From Stagnihabitans lacustris (GTDB taxonomy: Bacteria; Pseudomonadota; Alphaproteobacteria; Rhodobacterales; Rhodobacteraceae), in contig NZ_JAPDGS010000006.1 of the NCBI RefSeq assembly GCF_025950525.1, positions 180,955 to 244,954 on the forward strand: a stretch of DNA of 64,000 nucleotides, read 5' to 3'. Below, piece after piece: positions 26,020 through 36,342 of this stretch (positions within the stretch are counted from its first letter, which is position 1; the number at the start of each line of letters is the position of its first letter). The position numbers were made by a program, and so were the translations under genes. The notes under the pieces were generated by a model. It ran no database searches and was not told where the DNA came from. It saw nothing but the letters and a program-made list of their open reading frames with translations.

Positions 26020-26472
26020 TCAGCCCGGGTAAGCCGGAACGGGCACCGAATACAGGATGAAGTCGCTTTTGGGCGCATAGCTGTCATAGAGCCTGCGGCC
26101 GGCATAGTTGAACTCTTGCGTCAGCCAGCGGACATTGCCGATGCCCCGCGCCTTGGCGAAACCGATCACATGGTCGATCAGCGCCCGCCCAAGACCGCCG
26201 CCGCGCTGGGTGGGGTCGACATAAAGGTCCGACAGATAGACCACCTTCCCCCCCGACAGCGACCGATGCATCAGCTGGTATTGCACAAGGCCCAGGGCCT
26301 TGCCCTCGACCTCCAGCAGGTCGCACCAGAAATCCTCGGCGCCAAAGATCCAGTCCCAGACGGCCTCGCGGCCCTCGGGCGTCGTCGTGGCCTTGTAAAA
26401 CCCGGCATAGGCGGCAAAAAGCGCCTCCCAGGTGGCGCGGTCATCGGGCGTGAGGGGGCGGATCGTGGTCAT
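26020..26472 (-). CDS. GNAT-family N-acetyltransferase
   Basis: A 150-residue acetyl-CoA-dependent acetyltransferase. The acetyl-CoA binding motif A is at about 95-108 (VDPTQRGGGLGRALIDH, the Q/RxxGxG/A pattern), preceded by VYLSDLYV. A C-terminal NYAGRRLYDSYAPKSDFILY is typical of the RimI/diamine-acetyltransferase-like branch. Start set at ATG 26472 (MTTIRPLTPDDRATWE); the frame upstream of it is not conserved-looking. It diverges from murD across 242 bp in which I see no clear promoter. Substrate unknown. Confidence 0.85.
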   Translation of the reverse strand: MTTIRPLTPDDRATWEALFAAYAGFYKATTTPEGREAVWDWIFGAEDFWCDLLEVEGKALGLVQYQLMHRSLSGGKVVYLSDLYVDPTQRGGGLGRALIDHVIGFAKARGIGNVRWLTQEFNYAGRRLYDSYAPKSDFILYSVPVPAYPG

Positions 26473-26714
26473 TTCGGTCTCCTGCGGGGCTTTGGCCGGG
26501 GCTTGGGTCGGGCCTTTGATCGAGCCTCGGGGCGGGGGCGGCGTCAAGGGCTGCGGGGGCTGGGCCCAAGTCCAGTGGTGCGCAGGCTTTCGGTCCAGAC
26601 TGCGGACCTTTGGCGGAAAATCATGACCCGTCAATGGCTTGCCCCATCCGTGCCGCCGCATCTTGCGCCTGACCCCTTTCCAGCCCATCTTCCGCGTCAA
26701 AATGGAGGCTTGCA

Positions 26715-28127
26715 ATGATCCCGGTCCTTGGCGTCGAAGGTAAAAAAGTGGCGGTCCTGGGCCTTGGGCGCTCTGGCCTTGCAGCGGCGCGGGCCTTGCA
26801 GGCGGGCGGGGCAGAGGTCCTGTTGTGGGACGATGGCGAAGCGGCGCGCGCCAAGGCCGAGGCCGAGGGCTTTGCCTTGACCGACCTGATCCGCCGCGGC
26901 GGCATCGAGACGGCGGACCTGCTTGTGACCTCTCCGGGGATTGCGCATCTGTATCCCGCGCCCCATCCGGTGATTGCCCGCGCGATGGAGCTTGGGATTG
27001 CGGTCGACAATGACATCGGCCTGTTCTTCCGGTCCTATGCCACCGAAGAGTTCCACGACTTTGACCAGACCCCCAAGGTGGTCTGCATCACCGGATCAAA
27101 CGGGAAATCGACTACGACGGCGCTGATCCATCACATTCTGGACGTCTCGGGGCGGCCTTGCCAGATGGGCGGCAACATCGGGGTTGGCGTGCTGGACCTG
27201 GAGCCTGCGCAAAACAACGAGGTCGTGGTGCTGGAGCTGTCGTCCTATCAGACAGAACTTGCCCGCAGCCTGACGCCGGATATCGCGGTTTTCACCAACC
27301 TGTCGCCCGATCATCTGGACCGTCACAACGGCATGGGCGGCTATTTCGCGGCCAAAAGGCGGCTATTTGCCGAGGGCGGGCCGGACCGCGCGGTGATCGG
27401 CGTCGATGAGGTCGAGGGGCGGTTTCTGGCGGGCCAACTGGCAGAGGGGCCGACGGATGACCGGGTGATCCGGGTGTCCTCGGGGCAAAAGCTGGAGGGC
27501 TATGCCTGGACGGTCTTCGCGCGCAAGGGCTTTCTGGCGGAGTGGCGGCGGGGCAAGCAGGTGGCCTCGGTCGATCTGCGGGGGATGGCGGGCTTGCCGG
27601 GCGCGCACAACCATCAGAACGCCTGCGCGGCCTGGGCGGTCTGCCGGACGCTGGGGCTGGCGCCCAAGGTGATCGAGGCCGCGATGGCCAGTTTCGCGGG
27701 GCTGGCGCATCGCAGTCAGGTCGTGGGCGAACGCGCGGGCGTGCGGTTTGTCAATGACAGCAAGGCCACCAATGTGGACTCGGCCGCTCAGGCTTTGCGG
27801 GCCTATCCGGCGATCCGCTGGATTGCGGGGGGGCAGGGGAAAGACGGCGGGATTGCCGCGCTGGCAGGCGAAATGGGCGCGGTGGTCAAGGCCTATCTGA
27901 TCGGCGCCTCGGCGGCGGAGTTTGCGGCGCAGTTGGGCGCGGTCCCCCACGAGATCTGCGGCGATATGGCGACGGCGGTGGCCCGTGCTGCGGCCGAGGC
28001 TGTGGCGGGGGAGGTCGTGCTACTGTCGCCCGCGGCGGCGAGTTTCGACCAATACGCCAATTTCGAAATGCGCGGCGAGGATTTCACCGCGCAGGTCAAG
28101 GCGCTGTTGGGCCAAGGCGCCGCTTGA
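26715..28127 (+). CDS. murD: UDP-N-acetylmuramoylalanine-D-glutamate ligase
   Basis: A 470-residue Mur ligase adding D-Glu to UDP-MurNAc-L-Ala in the cytosol. A Rossmann-like N-domain ([17 protein letters not shown]) precedes the ATP-binding GSNGKSTTT at 127-135, the central-domain [11 protein letters not shown] and the C-terminal [19 protein letters not shown] site precedes ATG 26715. It opens the division/cell-wall cluster of this window, but murE, murF and mraY, which commonly precede murD, are not upstream. An acetyltransferase on the other strand is there instead. Confidence 0.96.
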   Translation: MIPVLGVEGKKVAVLGLGRSGLAAARALQAGGAEVLLWDDGEAARAKAEAEGFALTDLIRRGGIETADLLVTSPGIAHLYPAPHPVIARAMELGIAVDNDIGLFFRSYATEEFHDFDQTPKVVCITGSNGKSTTTALIHHILDVSGRPCQMGGNIGVGVLDLEPAQNNEVVVLELSSYQTELARSLTPDIAVFTNLSPDHLDRHNGMGGYFAAKRRLFAEGGPDRAVIGVDEVEGRFLAGQLAEGPTDDRVIRVSSGQKLEGYAWTVFARKGFLAEWRRGKQVASVDLRGMAGLPGAHNHQNACAAWAVCRTLGLAPKVIEAAMASFAGLAHRSQVVGERAGVRFVNDSKATNVDSAAQALRAYPAIRWIAGGQGKDGGIAALAGEMGAVVKAYLIGASAAEFAAQLGAVPHEICGDMATAVARAAAEAVAGEVVLLSPAAASFDQYANFEMRGEDFTAQVKALLGQGAA

Positions 28128-28176
28128 CGCCCATCCCTGCGCCGCTTCATCATACCCCGAAATAGCGGAGGGCTGG

Positions 28177-28650
28177 ATGGACGGACATTGCACCTGTGGC
28201 GCGGTCAGCTATCGGCTGACCCGCAAGCCGCTTTTCACCCATGCCTGCCACTGCACCTGGTGCCAGCGTGAAACCGGAGCGGCCTTTGCGCTGAACGCGA
28301 TGATCGAGACCGAGGCGGTCGAGGTCACGGGCGCGGTTGACGAGGTGGTCACGCCCTCGGCCTCGGGCAAGGGCCAGGTGATGGCGCGTTGCCCGACCTG
28401 CCGGGTGACGCTTTACAGCCATTACGCCGGGGCAGGGCGGCTGATGGCCTTCGTCAGGGTGGGGACGCTGACGCGGCCCGCAGACTGCCCGCCGGACGTG
28501 CATATCTTTACCGCGACCAAGCTGCCCTGGGTCCTCTTGGCCCCCGCCATCCCGGCCTTTGCAGAGTTCTACCAAAGATCGACGCTCTGGCCGGCCGAAA
28601 GCCTTGCCCGACGGGCGGATCTTCTGGCCCGTCATGGGGTTGCGGGCTAG
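28177..28650 (+). CDS. GFA-family zinc protein (glutathione-dependent formaldehyde-activating-like)
   Basis: A 157-residue Mss4-like fold. Zinc ligands are visible in CTCGAVSY (residues 5-7), CHCTWCQRETGAAF (about 28-33) and RCPTCRVTLYSHY (about 71-74). The family (named for Gfa) binds structural and possibly catalytic zinc; true formaldehyde-glutathione chemistry is unproven for most members. Start ATG 28177 has GGAGGGC upstream. It is wedged between murD and ftsW, a position with no functional logic, so it looks like an insertion into the cluster. Confidence 0.87.
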   Translation: MDGHCTCGAVSYRLTRKPLFTHACHCTWCQRETGAAFALNAMIETEAVEVTGAVDEVVTPSASGKGQVMARCPTCRVTLYSHYAGAGRLMAFVRVGTLTRPADCPPDVHIFTATKLPWVLLAPAIPAFAEFYQRSTLWPAESLARRADLLARHGVAG

Positions 28651-29104
28651 GGCCTGCTTCGGGCTCGGGTGCCTTGGCCTGAAGTCGGTTGAAGCGCGAG
28701 GAAGGGCGAGGAAGCCTGCAAGGGACCCCTGAACCCCGCGGAGGACCCATGTCGGTGAGCTTGGGGCAAGCAGGGCGGTGAAGGTCTTTTTCGAACAAGC
28801 GGGGGGCTTTCGCGCCGTCCACTCTCGCACCCTCCCGATCCCACCCCGTCCCGTTCCCTCCCCCCCCAGACTCTTCCCTCCCAGTCTCCCCACCCCCCCT
28901 CTCCCGATCCTGGTGGCACTTCTGCCGCCAGGACCCCGAGCCGGTTGGGCGCGGCACGCGACCAGAGGCGAGATATCGGCTTGCGGCGTCAGCCGCTCCA
29001 CCTGGCTTAAGGAAATCACGCTAGCCACCAAGGCCGGATTGCGCTAACCTTGAACCTGATCCGGGACATAACCCGGGCGGGCAGTGATCAAAGCAGGCTT
29101 ACCC
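28651..29104. other. 454-bp gap before ftsW with a pyrimidine-rich tract
   Basis: No gene is supported on either strand. From about 28830 to 28911 the plus strand is almost entirely C and T, including an eight-C run, so the opposite strand is a purine tract. The last ~130 bp before ftsW are of normal composition and should hold its promoter, but no clear -35/-10 pair could be fixed. Confidence 0.55.
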
Positions 29105-30268
29105 ATGACCGAGATGGTTTACGGTGCGATGCCCTCCAGGGCACGCGAACCGGTTCTTCCCCGTTGGTGGCGCACCATCGACAAATGGTCGCTTTCGGCC
29201 ATTCTGGCGCTGTTCGGCATCGGCTTGCTGCTGGGTCTGGCCGCGTCGGTCCCGCTGGCCACACGAAACGGCCTGCCCTCGTTTTATTATGTCCAGCGCC
29301 AGGCCATCTTCGGCATCATGGCCCTGGCGACGATGTTCGCCTTCTCGCTTTTGTCGCCCCGGGCGATCCGGCGCGTGGGGGTCATGGGCTTTGCGATCTC
29401 GTTCCTGGCCCTGGTCCTGCTGCCCGTTCTGGGCACCGACTTTGGCAAGGGCGCGATTCGCTGGTATTCGCTGGGCTTTGTGTCCTTCCAACCGTCCGAG
29501 TTCCTGAAGCCTGGCTTCATCATCCTGGCCGCCTGGTCGATGGCCGCCGCCTCCGAGCTGAACGGTCCGCCCGGACGCTTGCTGTCTTTCATCCTGCTGA
29601 TCGTGATCTTGCTGTTTCTGGCCACCCAGCCCGACTTCGGCCAATCCATGCTGGTTCTGTTCGGCTGGGGCGTGGTCTATTTCATGTCCGGCGCGCGGAT
29701 GACCGTCATTGCCGGAATCCTGGGGCTGTTGGCCGTGGTCGGCAACTTTGCCTATCAGAACTCGGAACACCTGAAACGCCGGATCGACGGCTATCTGACC
29801 GCCGAGGTCGATCCGCGCAGCCAGATCGGCTATGCGACCAATGCGATCCAGGAGGGCGGCTTTTTCGGCGTCGGCGTCGGCAATGGCCAGGTGAAATGGA
29901 CGCTGCCCGATGCCCATACCGACTTCATCATCGCCGTCGCCGCTGAGGAATACGGCCTGATCATGGTCATCCTGATCATCGCGCTGTATTCGACCGTCGT
30001 GATCCGCAGCCTGTTCCGCCTGATGCGCGAGCGCGACCCCTTTGTCCGCCTGGGCGGCGCGGGGCTGGCCTGCATCTTTGGCGTCCAGGCCATGATCAAC
30101 GTCGGCGTGGCCGTCCGCCTTTTGCCGGCCAAGGGCATGACCTTGCCCTTCGTCAGCTATGGCGGGTCCTCGGTCATCGCGGCGGGGATCACGGTGGGGA
30201 TGCTTCTGGCGCTGACCCGCACAAGGCCGCAAGGCGAAATCGCCGATATCTTCAAGCGGAGGCGCTGA
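29105..30268 (+). CDS. ftsW: peptidoglycan glycosyltransferase FtsW
   Basis: A 387-residue SEDS-family protein with about ten membrane segments that polymerises lipid II at the division septum with FtsI. The family signatures [26 protein letters not shown] and the C-terminal [16 protein letters not shown] are present. Start set at ATG 29105 ([16 protein letters not shown]). Its stop overlaps the murG start by one base (TGATG). The preceding 454 bp make it the likely first gene of an independent transcript. Confidence 0.94.
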   Translation: MTEMVYGAMPSRAREPVLPRWWRTIDKWSLSAILALFGIGLLLGLAASVPLATRNGLPSFYYVQRQAIFGIMALATMFAFSLLSPRAIRRVGVMGFAISFLALVLLPVLGTDFGKGAIRWYSLGFVSFQPSEFLKPGFIILAAWSMAAASELNGPPGRLLSFILLIVILLFLATQPDFGQSMLVLFGWGVVYFMSGARMTVIAGILGLLAVVGNFAYQNSEHLKRRIDGYLTAEVDPRSQIGYATNAIQEGGFFGVGVGNGQVKWTLPDAHTDFIIAVAAEEYGLIMVILIIALYSTVVIRSLFRLMRERDPFVRLGGAGLACIFGVQAMINVGVAVRLLPAKGMTLPFVSYGGSSVIAAGITVGMLLALTRTRPQGEIADIFKRRR

Positions 30269-31356
30269 TGCCGCTTCTTCTGATCGCAGCCGGGGGCACG
30301 GGGGGGCATATGTTCCCGGCTCAGGCTCTGGCCGAGGCGATGATCGCCAAGGGCTGGCGGGTGAAGCTGTCAACCGATGCAAGGGGCGCGCGCTATGCGG
30401 GCGGCTTTCCGGCAGAGGTCGAACGCCAGGTGATCTCTTCGGCCACCTTTGCGCGGGGCGGGCCTTTGGCCAAGCTGGCGGTCCCGTTCCGCATCGCGGG
30501 CGGGGTGATCTCGGCCTATTGGCAGGCGCGGCGTGACCGGCCCGATGTGGTCGTGGGCTTTGGCGGCTATCCCTCGATCCCCGCCCTTGGCGCGGCTTGG
30601 GCTTTGGGCCTGCCGCGGATGATCCATGAACAAAACGGCGTCCTTGGCCGGGTGAACGAGGTCTTTGCGCGCCGCGTCGACAAAATCGCCTGCGGCACCT
30701 GGCCCACCAAACTGCCGCAAGGCGTGGTGGGAGAGCCTGTGGGCAACCCGGTCCGCCAATCCGTCCTGGACCGGGCCGGCGCCCCCTATATCCCGCCGGG
30801 CGATTACCCGATGTCGCTGGTGGTCATCGGTGGCAGCCAGGGCGCGCGGGTCCTGTCCGATGTCGTGCCCGCAGCCCTTGCGGCCCTGCCCGAGGCCCTG
30901 CGCCCTCTGCTGCGCGTGGCCCATCAGGCCCGCCCCGAGGATCAGGCCCGCGTCACCGCCACCTATCAGGCGGCGGGGATGGTGGCCGAGGTGCAGCCCT
31001 TCTTCACCGACATCCCCCGCCGCCTGTCAGAGGCGCAATTGGTGATCTCGCGCTCTGGCGCCAGTTCGATCGCCGATATCTCGGTCATCGGCCGCCCTGC
31101 CATCCTGATCCCCTTTGCCCAGGCGGCCGCCGATCACCAGACCGCCAATGCCACCGGCCTGACCCAGGCGGGGGCGGCGCTGACCATGCCGGAATCCGGG
31201 CTTGACGTTCCGCGCCTTTCGGCCGAAATCGCGGCGATCCTTCAGGCGCCCGAAAAGGCCGAGGCCATGGCCGCAGCCGCCCTGTCCGAAGGTCGCCCCG
31301 ATGCCACAATCCGCCTCGCCGCCCTGGTCGAGGCTCTAGCCGGAAGCCCAAGATGA
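30268..31356 (+). CDS. murG: UDP-GlcNAc--undecaprenyl-pyrophosphoryl-MurNAc-pentapeptide GlcNAc transferase
   Basis: A 362-residue GT-B transferase converting lipid I to lipid II on the inner face of the membrane. The N-terminal glycine loop [20 protein letters not shown] (2-21), [12 protein letters not shown] and the C-terminal donor-binding [23 protein letters not shown] are all conserved. It overlaps ftsW by one base and murC by four (ATGA), so it is translationally coupled to both. Confidence 0.96.
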   Translation: MPLLLIAAGGTGGHMFPAQALAEAMIAKGWRVKLSTDARGARYAGGFPAEVERQVISSATFARGGPLAKLAVPFRIAGGVISAYWQARRDRPDVVVGFGGYPSIPALGAAWALGLPRMIHEQNGVLGRVNEVFARRVDKIACGTWPTKLPQGVVGEPVGNPVRQSVLDRAGAPYIPPGDYPMSLVVIGGSQGARVLSDVVPAALAALPEALRPLLRVAHQARPEDQARVTATYQAAGMVAEVQPFFTDIPRRLSEAQLVISRSGASSIADISVIGRPAILIPFAQAAADHQTANATGLTQAGAALTMPESGLDVPRLSAEIAAILQAPEKAEAMAAAALSEGRPDATIRLAALVEALAGSPR

Positions 31357-32756
31357 ACGCGACGAAACTGCCCCTGGAACTTGGCCCGATCCACTTTGTC
31401 GGCATCGGCGGCATCGGCATGTCGGGCATTGCCGAGGTGCTGATCACCTTGGGCTATGCGGTGCAGGGCTCGGATGCGCGGGCGTCGAAGATCACGGATC
31501 GGCTGGTCGCCTTGGGCGCGCGGTTCTTTGAGGGCCAAAAGGCCGAGAACCTGGGCGAGGCGGCAGTGGTCGTGATCTCCTCCGCCATCAAGAAGGGCAA
31601 TCCGGAACTGGAAGAGGCGCGGCGCCGCAAGCTGCCCGTGGTGCGCCGGGCCGAGATGCTGGCCGAACTGATGCGGCTGAAGTCGAATGTCGCCGTGGCG
31701 GGCACCCATGGCAAGACCACGACCACGACCATGGTGGCGACGTTGCTGGACAAGGGCGGCTTCGATCCGACCGTGATCAACGGCGGGGTGATCCACGCCT
31801 ATGGGTCGAACGCGCGGGCAGGGGCGGGCGAATGGATGGTGGTCGAGGCGGATGAAAGCGACGGGTCGTTCAACCGCCTGCCTGCCACCATCGCCATCGT
31901 GACCAACATCGACCCCGAACACATGGAGCATTGGCACACCTTCGAGGCGCTGCGGAAGGGCTTCTTCGACTTCGTCTCCAATGTGCCGTTTTACGGCCTT
32001 GCGGTCTGCTGCACCGATCACCCCGAGGTTCAGGCTCTGGTCGGTCGTGTGACCGACCGCCGCGTCGTGACCTTTGGCTTCAACGCCCAGGCCGATGTGC
32101 GCGCCGTCAACCTGCATTACGAGGGCGGCCGTCCGGTCTATGACGTGCTGTTGCAGCACGAGGGCGGGGCGCGGATCGAGGGCGTGGTTCTGCCGATGCC
32201 GGGCGATCACAACGTGTCCAACTCCTTGGCGGCCATCGCGGTGGCGCGGCATCTGGGGATGAAGCGCGAAGAGATCAAGGCGGCGCTGGCGGGCTTTGGC
32301 GGCGTGAACCGCCGCTTTACCCGCGTGGGCGAGTGGAATGGCGTGACGATCATCGACGACTACGGCCACCACCCGGTCGAGATTGCGGCGACCCTGAAAG
32401 CCGCGCGCCGTGCCGTGGCCGACACGCCGGGCGCCCGCGTCATCGCCATCCACCAGCCGCACCGCTATACCCGTCTGGCCTCGCTGTTCGAGGACTTCTG
32501 CAGCTGTTTCAACGAGGCCGATGTGGCCGCCATCGCCGAGGTCTATGCGGCGGGTGAAGAGCCGATCCCCGGCGCCTCACGCGATGATCTGGTGGCGGGG
32601 CTGATCGCCCATGGCCACCGCCACGCCCGCGCTTTGCTGGACGAGGCGGACCTCGCGCGCCTGGTGCGCGAACAGGCGCGGCCGGGGGATCTGGTTGTAT
32701 GCTTGGGCGCGGGGTCGATCTCGGCCTGGGCCAATGCTTTGCCGGGCAAGCTGTAG
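31353..32756 (+). CDS. murC: UDP-N-acetylmuramate--L-alanine ligase
   Basis: A 467-residue Mur ligase adding L-Ala to UDP-MurNAc. N-terminal [17 protein letters not shown]-loop [10 protein letters not shown] at 117-126; central DESDGSF and C-terminal [18 protein letters not shown] motifs are present. It starts inside the murG stop (ATGA). A dense set of GC hairpins follows its stop, so transcription may be attenuated before the DUF2484 genes. Confidence 0.96.
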   Translation: MNATKLPLELGPIHFVGIGGIGMSGIAEVLITLGYAVQGSDARASKITDRLVALGARFFEGQKAENLGEAAVVVISSAIKKGNPELEEARRRKLPVVRRAEMLAELMRLKSNVAVAGTHGKTTTTTMVATLLDKGGFDPTVINGGVIHAYGSNARAGAGEWMVVEADESDGSFNRLPATIAIVTNIDPEHMEHWHTFEALRKGFFDFVSNVPFYGLAVCCTDHPEVQALVGRVTDRRVVTFGFNAQADVRAVNLHYEGGRPVYDVLLQHEGGARIEGVVLPMPGDHNVSNSLAAIAVARHLGMKREEIKAALAGFGGVNRRFTRVGEWNGVTIIDDYGHHPVEIAATLKAARRAVADTPGARVIAIHQPHRYTRLASLFEDFCSCFNEADVAAIAEVYAAGEEPIPGASRDDLVAGLIAHGHRHARALLDEADLARLVREQARPGDLVVCLGAGSISAWANALPGKL

Positions 32757-33101
32757 CCTTCTGGTAGCCGGGGGGGCTGCGCCCCCCCGGACCCCCCCAT
32801 TCGGGGGGCTGCCGCCCCCCGAGCCCCCCGCTTCAAGGGGAGCACGCTCCCCTTGAAAATCCCCGTGGATATTTGGGCCAGTGTGAATAAGCCGCGCGGC
32901 TTTGGCCGGGGCTTTGCCATGCGAGGCGGGACGGCTTGCGCGAGCAACCGCGGGGGCTTCGGCTTTCATGCTTGCCCAAGTACTACCGCCGGAGGCGACC
33001 TGCTTCCTGGACCGCCTTGGGCACAGGATGGCACGAAAGCCCCCGTCTTTCGCCGCAATCCTGCCACCCGGCTCTGGCACCCAGTGCTTTGGAGGTGTCC
33101 C
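32757..33101. repeat. hairpin array and AAATATCCC element after murC (copy d)
   Basis: Three perfect hairpins follow murC: CCGGGGGGGC/GCCCCCCCGG at 32768-32790, TCGGGGGGC/GCCCCCCGA at 32801-32822, and TTCAAGGGGAGC/GCTCCCCTTGAA at 32832-32857. A minus-strand copy of the element is at 32861-32890 (TTATTCACACTGGCC then CAAATATCCACGGGG). The remaining ~210 bp to the DUF2484 gene show no gene. The GGAGG at 33090-33096 belongs to that gene. Confidence 0.65.
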
Positions 33102-33362
33102 ATGGCTTTGATCCTGTGTGGCGTGGTTTGGGTTCTGCTGGCGACGGTCACGGCCTTGTTGCCGATGCGGCGGCAGATGGTGCCGGGGCTGGCGCTTTTG
33201 GCCAGCGCGCCGGTGCTGATCCTTTGGGGGTTTCAGGCGGCGGGTCCGGTCTGGGGGGCAGGGTTCCTCTTGGCCTTCGGGTCGATGTTCCGCAGGCCGC
33301 TGATCTACTTCGGTCGCCGCGCCCTTGGCTTGCCCGTCACCGATCCGCGAGCCCGGTCATGA
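33102..33362 (+). CDS. DUF2484-family membrane protein, first paralogue
   Basis: An 86-residue protein with three predicted hydrophobic segments (ALILCGVVWVLLATVTALL; ALLASAPVLILWGF; GFLLAFGSMF). It follows murC and precedes murB in the same orientation, as DUF2484 genes do in Rhodobacterales. ATG 33102 has GGAGG upstream. It is related to the next gene in layout (RRPLIYFGRR here, RWPLRYGVRW there), so the two look like an old tandem duplication. Function unknown; the conserved position suggests an envelope role. Confidence 0.72.
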   Translation: MALILCGVVWVLLATVTALLPMRRQMVPGLALLASAPVLILWGFQAAGPVWGAGFLLAFGSMFRRPLIYFGRRALGLPVTDPRARS

Positions 33363-33601
33363 GCCTTCTCGCCGCCTGTCTTTGGGTCCTTTTGGCCCAG
33401 GTCATCACCATGCTGCCCACGCGCGACCACCATTGGCGCGCGGCCTATGGGTTGATGGGCTTGGCGGTGCCGGTGGGGGGGTGGCTTTGGGCGGAGCAGG
33501 GCTGGAGCGCCGCCCTGGTCTTTGCGCTGGCGGCGGGGAGCATCCTGCGCTGGCCTTTGAGGTATGGGGTCAGGTGGGTGACGGGGGGGAGGGTGGGCTA
33601 G
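33359..33601 (+). CDS. DUF2484-family membrane protein, second paralogue
   Basis: An 80-residue protein with three hydrophobic segments and the family pattern ACLWVLLAQVITMLPTRDHHWRAAY followed by a final RWPLRYGVRW. It overlaps the first paralogue by four bases (ATGA), so both are translated together. It is the closer match to my recollection of DUF2484. Function unknown. A 562-residue unknown gene separates it from murB. Confidence 0.78.
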   Translation: MSLLAACLWVLLAQVITMLPTRDHHWRAAYGLMGLAVPVGGWLWAEQGWSAALVFALAAGSILRWPLRYGVRWVTGGRVG

Positions 33602-33640
33602 GGCTGGACTTGCACGGCCGCTTTCGCGCAAGATGCGGGG

Positions 33641-35329
33641 ATGAATGCGGAAGATATCAAGGATGAAGCCACCCTGAGGGCCTGGCTGGACGCCCGCCCC
33701 ATTAGGACGCGGCAAACAGATGCGCTGTGGATCACGATCAGGTCCGCGGCCAGAGTCTTGCCGATTTGCGCCCAAGCGCGCACCTTCGGGTCACTTGGTG
33801 TCGACCGGGCAAATGGGCAAATGATCTTGCCGCTTTTTCGGTGCTTGCTGACCTCGGCCTGTGCGGAGATGTCGTCCTCCCTGCAGATCCCGACCGCTGC
33901 CAACCTTGCGTCCTACCAAGCCGCGGCGGTGGCGAAACCCAATGCGGGCGTGGATTCCGCTGTCCGTGCCATCGTTCTGGCAGCCGATATCGCGGCAGCA
34001 GGACCGTCGCCTGCCAAAAGCTATGTCGAGATCACAGCGGGTGACTGTGTCCGCGCGGCAGCCGATGCCGCGGGATATGCCGCCGCGCTTTTGGTTTCTG
34101 ACGCCGAGGCCGATGCCACGCGCGTCCAGGCTTTCCGTCAGATTTGGGATCTGGCGCGGTCCGATGCACAGGCCCTGTCCGAGGGAAATCTTCTGCCCGA
34201 TCCGTCGCTCTGGAAGGTTCCGCCCAAGTGGTTCCAAAGGGCCAATCACGCGACAATGGCCGATTTTGCCGATGATCCGCTGAAGGTTTGGGATTTCTGG
34301 CGCAGGTGGTGGAACAACGCCCTGTCGGGCCATATGTATCCGTCGCCCCTGATCGAACATGTCGCCCTGATCCCTGACGACATCTGGCAACAGGGCGCGG
34401 CGGCGGTTGCCGAAGAGATCCGGCGGATCGAGGCTCCTGTTCTCGGGCCGGCCGACCCATTGCCTGCGATCGAAAGCTTCCCGCTTTACCAGACGGCACA
34501 CGCAGATTTCAGTTTCGACACGTTCAGTCGTCTGATGCGCATGGTGCCTTTCGATGAAGACATCGAAACCATCCAGGGCGAGGCCTTTGACAGGCTGAAG
34601 TCCGATATCGACTTGGCGCGCAAGACCCTTGAAGATCTGGTGCGCGCAGCCACCGCCTCGAACCGGCAGGCCACGGCAGAGTTGAAGGTTTACGCCAATG
34701 CCCTGATCGAGGAAATGGCGCGGGCCTCGCTGATCCAGAAACTGCGGGTCGGTCTTCTCATCGAATATGGGGCAAACCTCGACGATTTTCGCGGCTCGGA
34801 AGAGGCGATGTTCGGCCTGGGGCCGGTCCTTCCCAAGGCCCTTGCCAGGACGAACGAACGGCTGCTTGATTTGTTGCGCACGCATTTCGCCAAGACCCTG
34901 CTGCGGCTGCAATCCTCACCCTTGATGAAGATCTCGGCGTCGGATGACCCATTCGAGGTCGTGACCAAGCTGGAACAGGTTCTAAGGGATATCGAACGGA
35001 ACGACGGCACGAATATTCCGGCGCTGGCGCCAGAGGATGTGGCCGCCCTGAAAAGCCTGCTGCATGAGGCGCGGCGCGAAGCGGTCCGCCTGTCGGGCGC
35101 CACCCATCCTGAAGCCATCGCAGCCAGCCGCGAAGAGTTCTCGCGGCGGGTTGTCCGGATGGCGGTCGATTTCGGTATCTATGCCTGGAAAGGCGTCGGT
35201 AGCGTCCAAAAGTCGATTGCCGGGCCGGATATCAATGTTGCCGATGCCATGATGCGGCGGTTGCTTATGTCGCAATCGGTGTCCGAGATGCTGCATAACC
35301 TCTGGACCTTTCTGCATCACATCCTCTGA
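33641..35329 (+). CDS. 562-residue protein of unknown function inserted before murB
   Basis: No enzyme motif, signal peptide or membrane segment is visible. The N-terminus ([13 protein letters not shown], then [10 protein letters not shown]) and the block [15 protein letters not shown]...[26 protein letters not shown] (about 205-265) resemble segments I have seen in uncharacterised alphaproteobacterial proteins that pair an AWLExRP start with a W-x2-W-Y/W and I-P-D-x-I-W motif. The region 300-540 looks helical and charged ([20 protein letters not shown]), possibly coiled coil. It lies 39 bp after the DUF2484 pair and 56 bp before murB. Codon GC appears lower than its neighbours by eye. I infer an accessory insertion. 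Confidence 0.75.
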   Translation: MNAEDIKDEATLRAWLDARPIRTRQTDALWITIRSAARVLPICAQARTFGSLGVDRANGQMILPLFRCLLTSACAEMSSSLQIPTAANLASYQAAAVAKPNAGVDSAVRAIVLAADIAAAGPSPAKSYVEITAGDCVRAAADAAGYAAALLVSDAEADATRVQAFRQIWDLARSDAQALSEGNLLPDPSLWKVPPKWFQRANHATMADFADDPLKVWDFWRRWWNNALSGHMYPSPLIEHVALIPDDIWQQGAAAVAEEIRRIEAPVLGPADPLPAIESFPLYQTAHADFSFDTFSRLMRMVPFDEDIETIQGEAFDRLKSDIDLARKTLEDLVRAATASNRQATAELKVYANALIEEMARASLIQKLRVGLLIEYGANLDDFRGSEEAMFGLGPVLPKALARTNERLLDLLRTHFAKTLLRLQSSPLMKISASDDPFEVVTKLEQVLRDIERNDGTNIPALAPEDVAALKSLLHEARREAVRLSGATHPEAIAASREEFSRRVVRMAVDFGIYAWKGVGSVQKSIAGPDINVADAMMRRLLMSQSVSEMLHNLWTFLHHIL

Positions 35330-35385
35330 CCCCCTTCCCCCCCGCCCCCTCTTTCCGGCATAAGGCGCTGAAACGGAGGCCCTTC

Positions 35386-36312
35386 ATGACCCAACTCCCG
35401 CAGACCCGTGGCACGCTGACCCCTGATCGGGCGCTGTCGGACCTTACCTGGCTGCGCGTGGGCGGGCCGGCGGAGTGGTTGTACCAGCCTGCCGATGAGG
35501 CGGACTTGGCCGAGTTTCTGCGCGACCTGCCCGGAGAAACCCCGGTCTTCGCCATGGGCGTGGGGTCGAACCTGATTGTCCGGGATGGCGGCCTCAAGGG
35601 CGTGGTCATCCGGCTTGGGCGGGGGTTCAACGCCATCTGCGTTCAGGGCAACCGGGTCATCGCGGGGGCGGCGGCTTTGGATGCTCATGTGGCGAAGAAG
35701 GCGGCCGAGGCAGGGGTGGACCTGACCTTCCTGCGCACCATTCCGGGCAGCATCGGCGGGGCGGTGCGGATGAATGCGGGGTGCTATGGGTCTTATGTCA
35801 AGGACCACCTGATCGAGGTCCGCGCCGTCACGCGGGGCGGAGACCCGGTGACGGTCCCGGCCGCCGACCTGAACCTGGCCTATCGGCAAAGCCAGATCCC
35901 CGAGGGCATGGTGATCCTTGAGGCGACGTTTGAGGCTCCCTCGGGCGACCCTGCCGCGTTGGAGGCGCGGATGGGGGACCAGATCGCCAAACGCGATGCC
36001 AGCCAGCCCACCAAGGACCGCAGCGCGGGCAGCACTTTCCGCAATCCGGCAGGCTTTTCCTCGACCGGAAAGGCCGATGACAGCCATGAGCTGAAGGCCT
36101 GGAAGCTGATCGACGAGGCCGGCATGCGCGGCGCCAAGATCGGCGGTGCGCAGATGTCGCCCATGCATTCGAACTTCCTGATCAACGCGGGCGGCGCCAC
36201 GGCCGATGACCTTGAAAAACTTGGTGAAGAGGTCCGAAAAAGGGTTTTCCAAACCAGCGGTATCACGCTAGAGTGGGAAATCATGCGTGTGGGTGACTGC
36301 ACGCCAAAATAA
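35386..36312 (+). CDS. murB: UDP-N-acetylenolpyruvoylglucosamine reductase
   Basis: A 308-residue FAD enzyme reducing UDP-GlcNAc-enolpyruvate to UDP-MurNAc. The FAD domain begins [35 protein letters not shown] and [17 protein letters not shown] are the flavin- and substrate-binding signatures. The catalytic serine is in [13 protein letters not shown] and the last acidic residue is near the C-terminus (LEWEIMRVG). It appears to be a type I/II short form, normal for alphaproteobacteria. Followed 30 bp later by ddl. Confidence 0.96.
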   Translation: MTQLPQTRGTLTPDRALSDLTWLRVGGPAEWLYQPADEADLAEFLRDLPGETPVFAMGVGSNLIVRDGGLKGVVIRLGRGFNAICVQGNRVIAGAAALDAHVAKKAAEAGVDLTFLRTIPGSIGGAVRMNAGCYGSYVKDHLIEVRAVTRGGDPVTVPAADLNLAYRQSQIPEGMVILEATFEAPSGDPAALEARMGDQIAKRDASQPTKDRSAGSTFRNPAGFSSTGKADDSHELKAWKLIDEAGMRGAKIGGAQMSPMHSNFLINAGGATADDLEKLGEEVRKRVFQTSGITLEWEIMRVGDCTPK

Positions 36313-36342
36313 CAACCGGCAAAGACCGGGTTGAGGCAGTAA

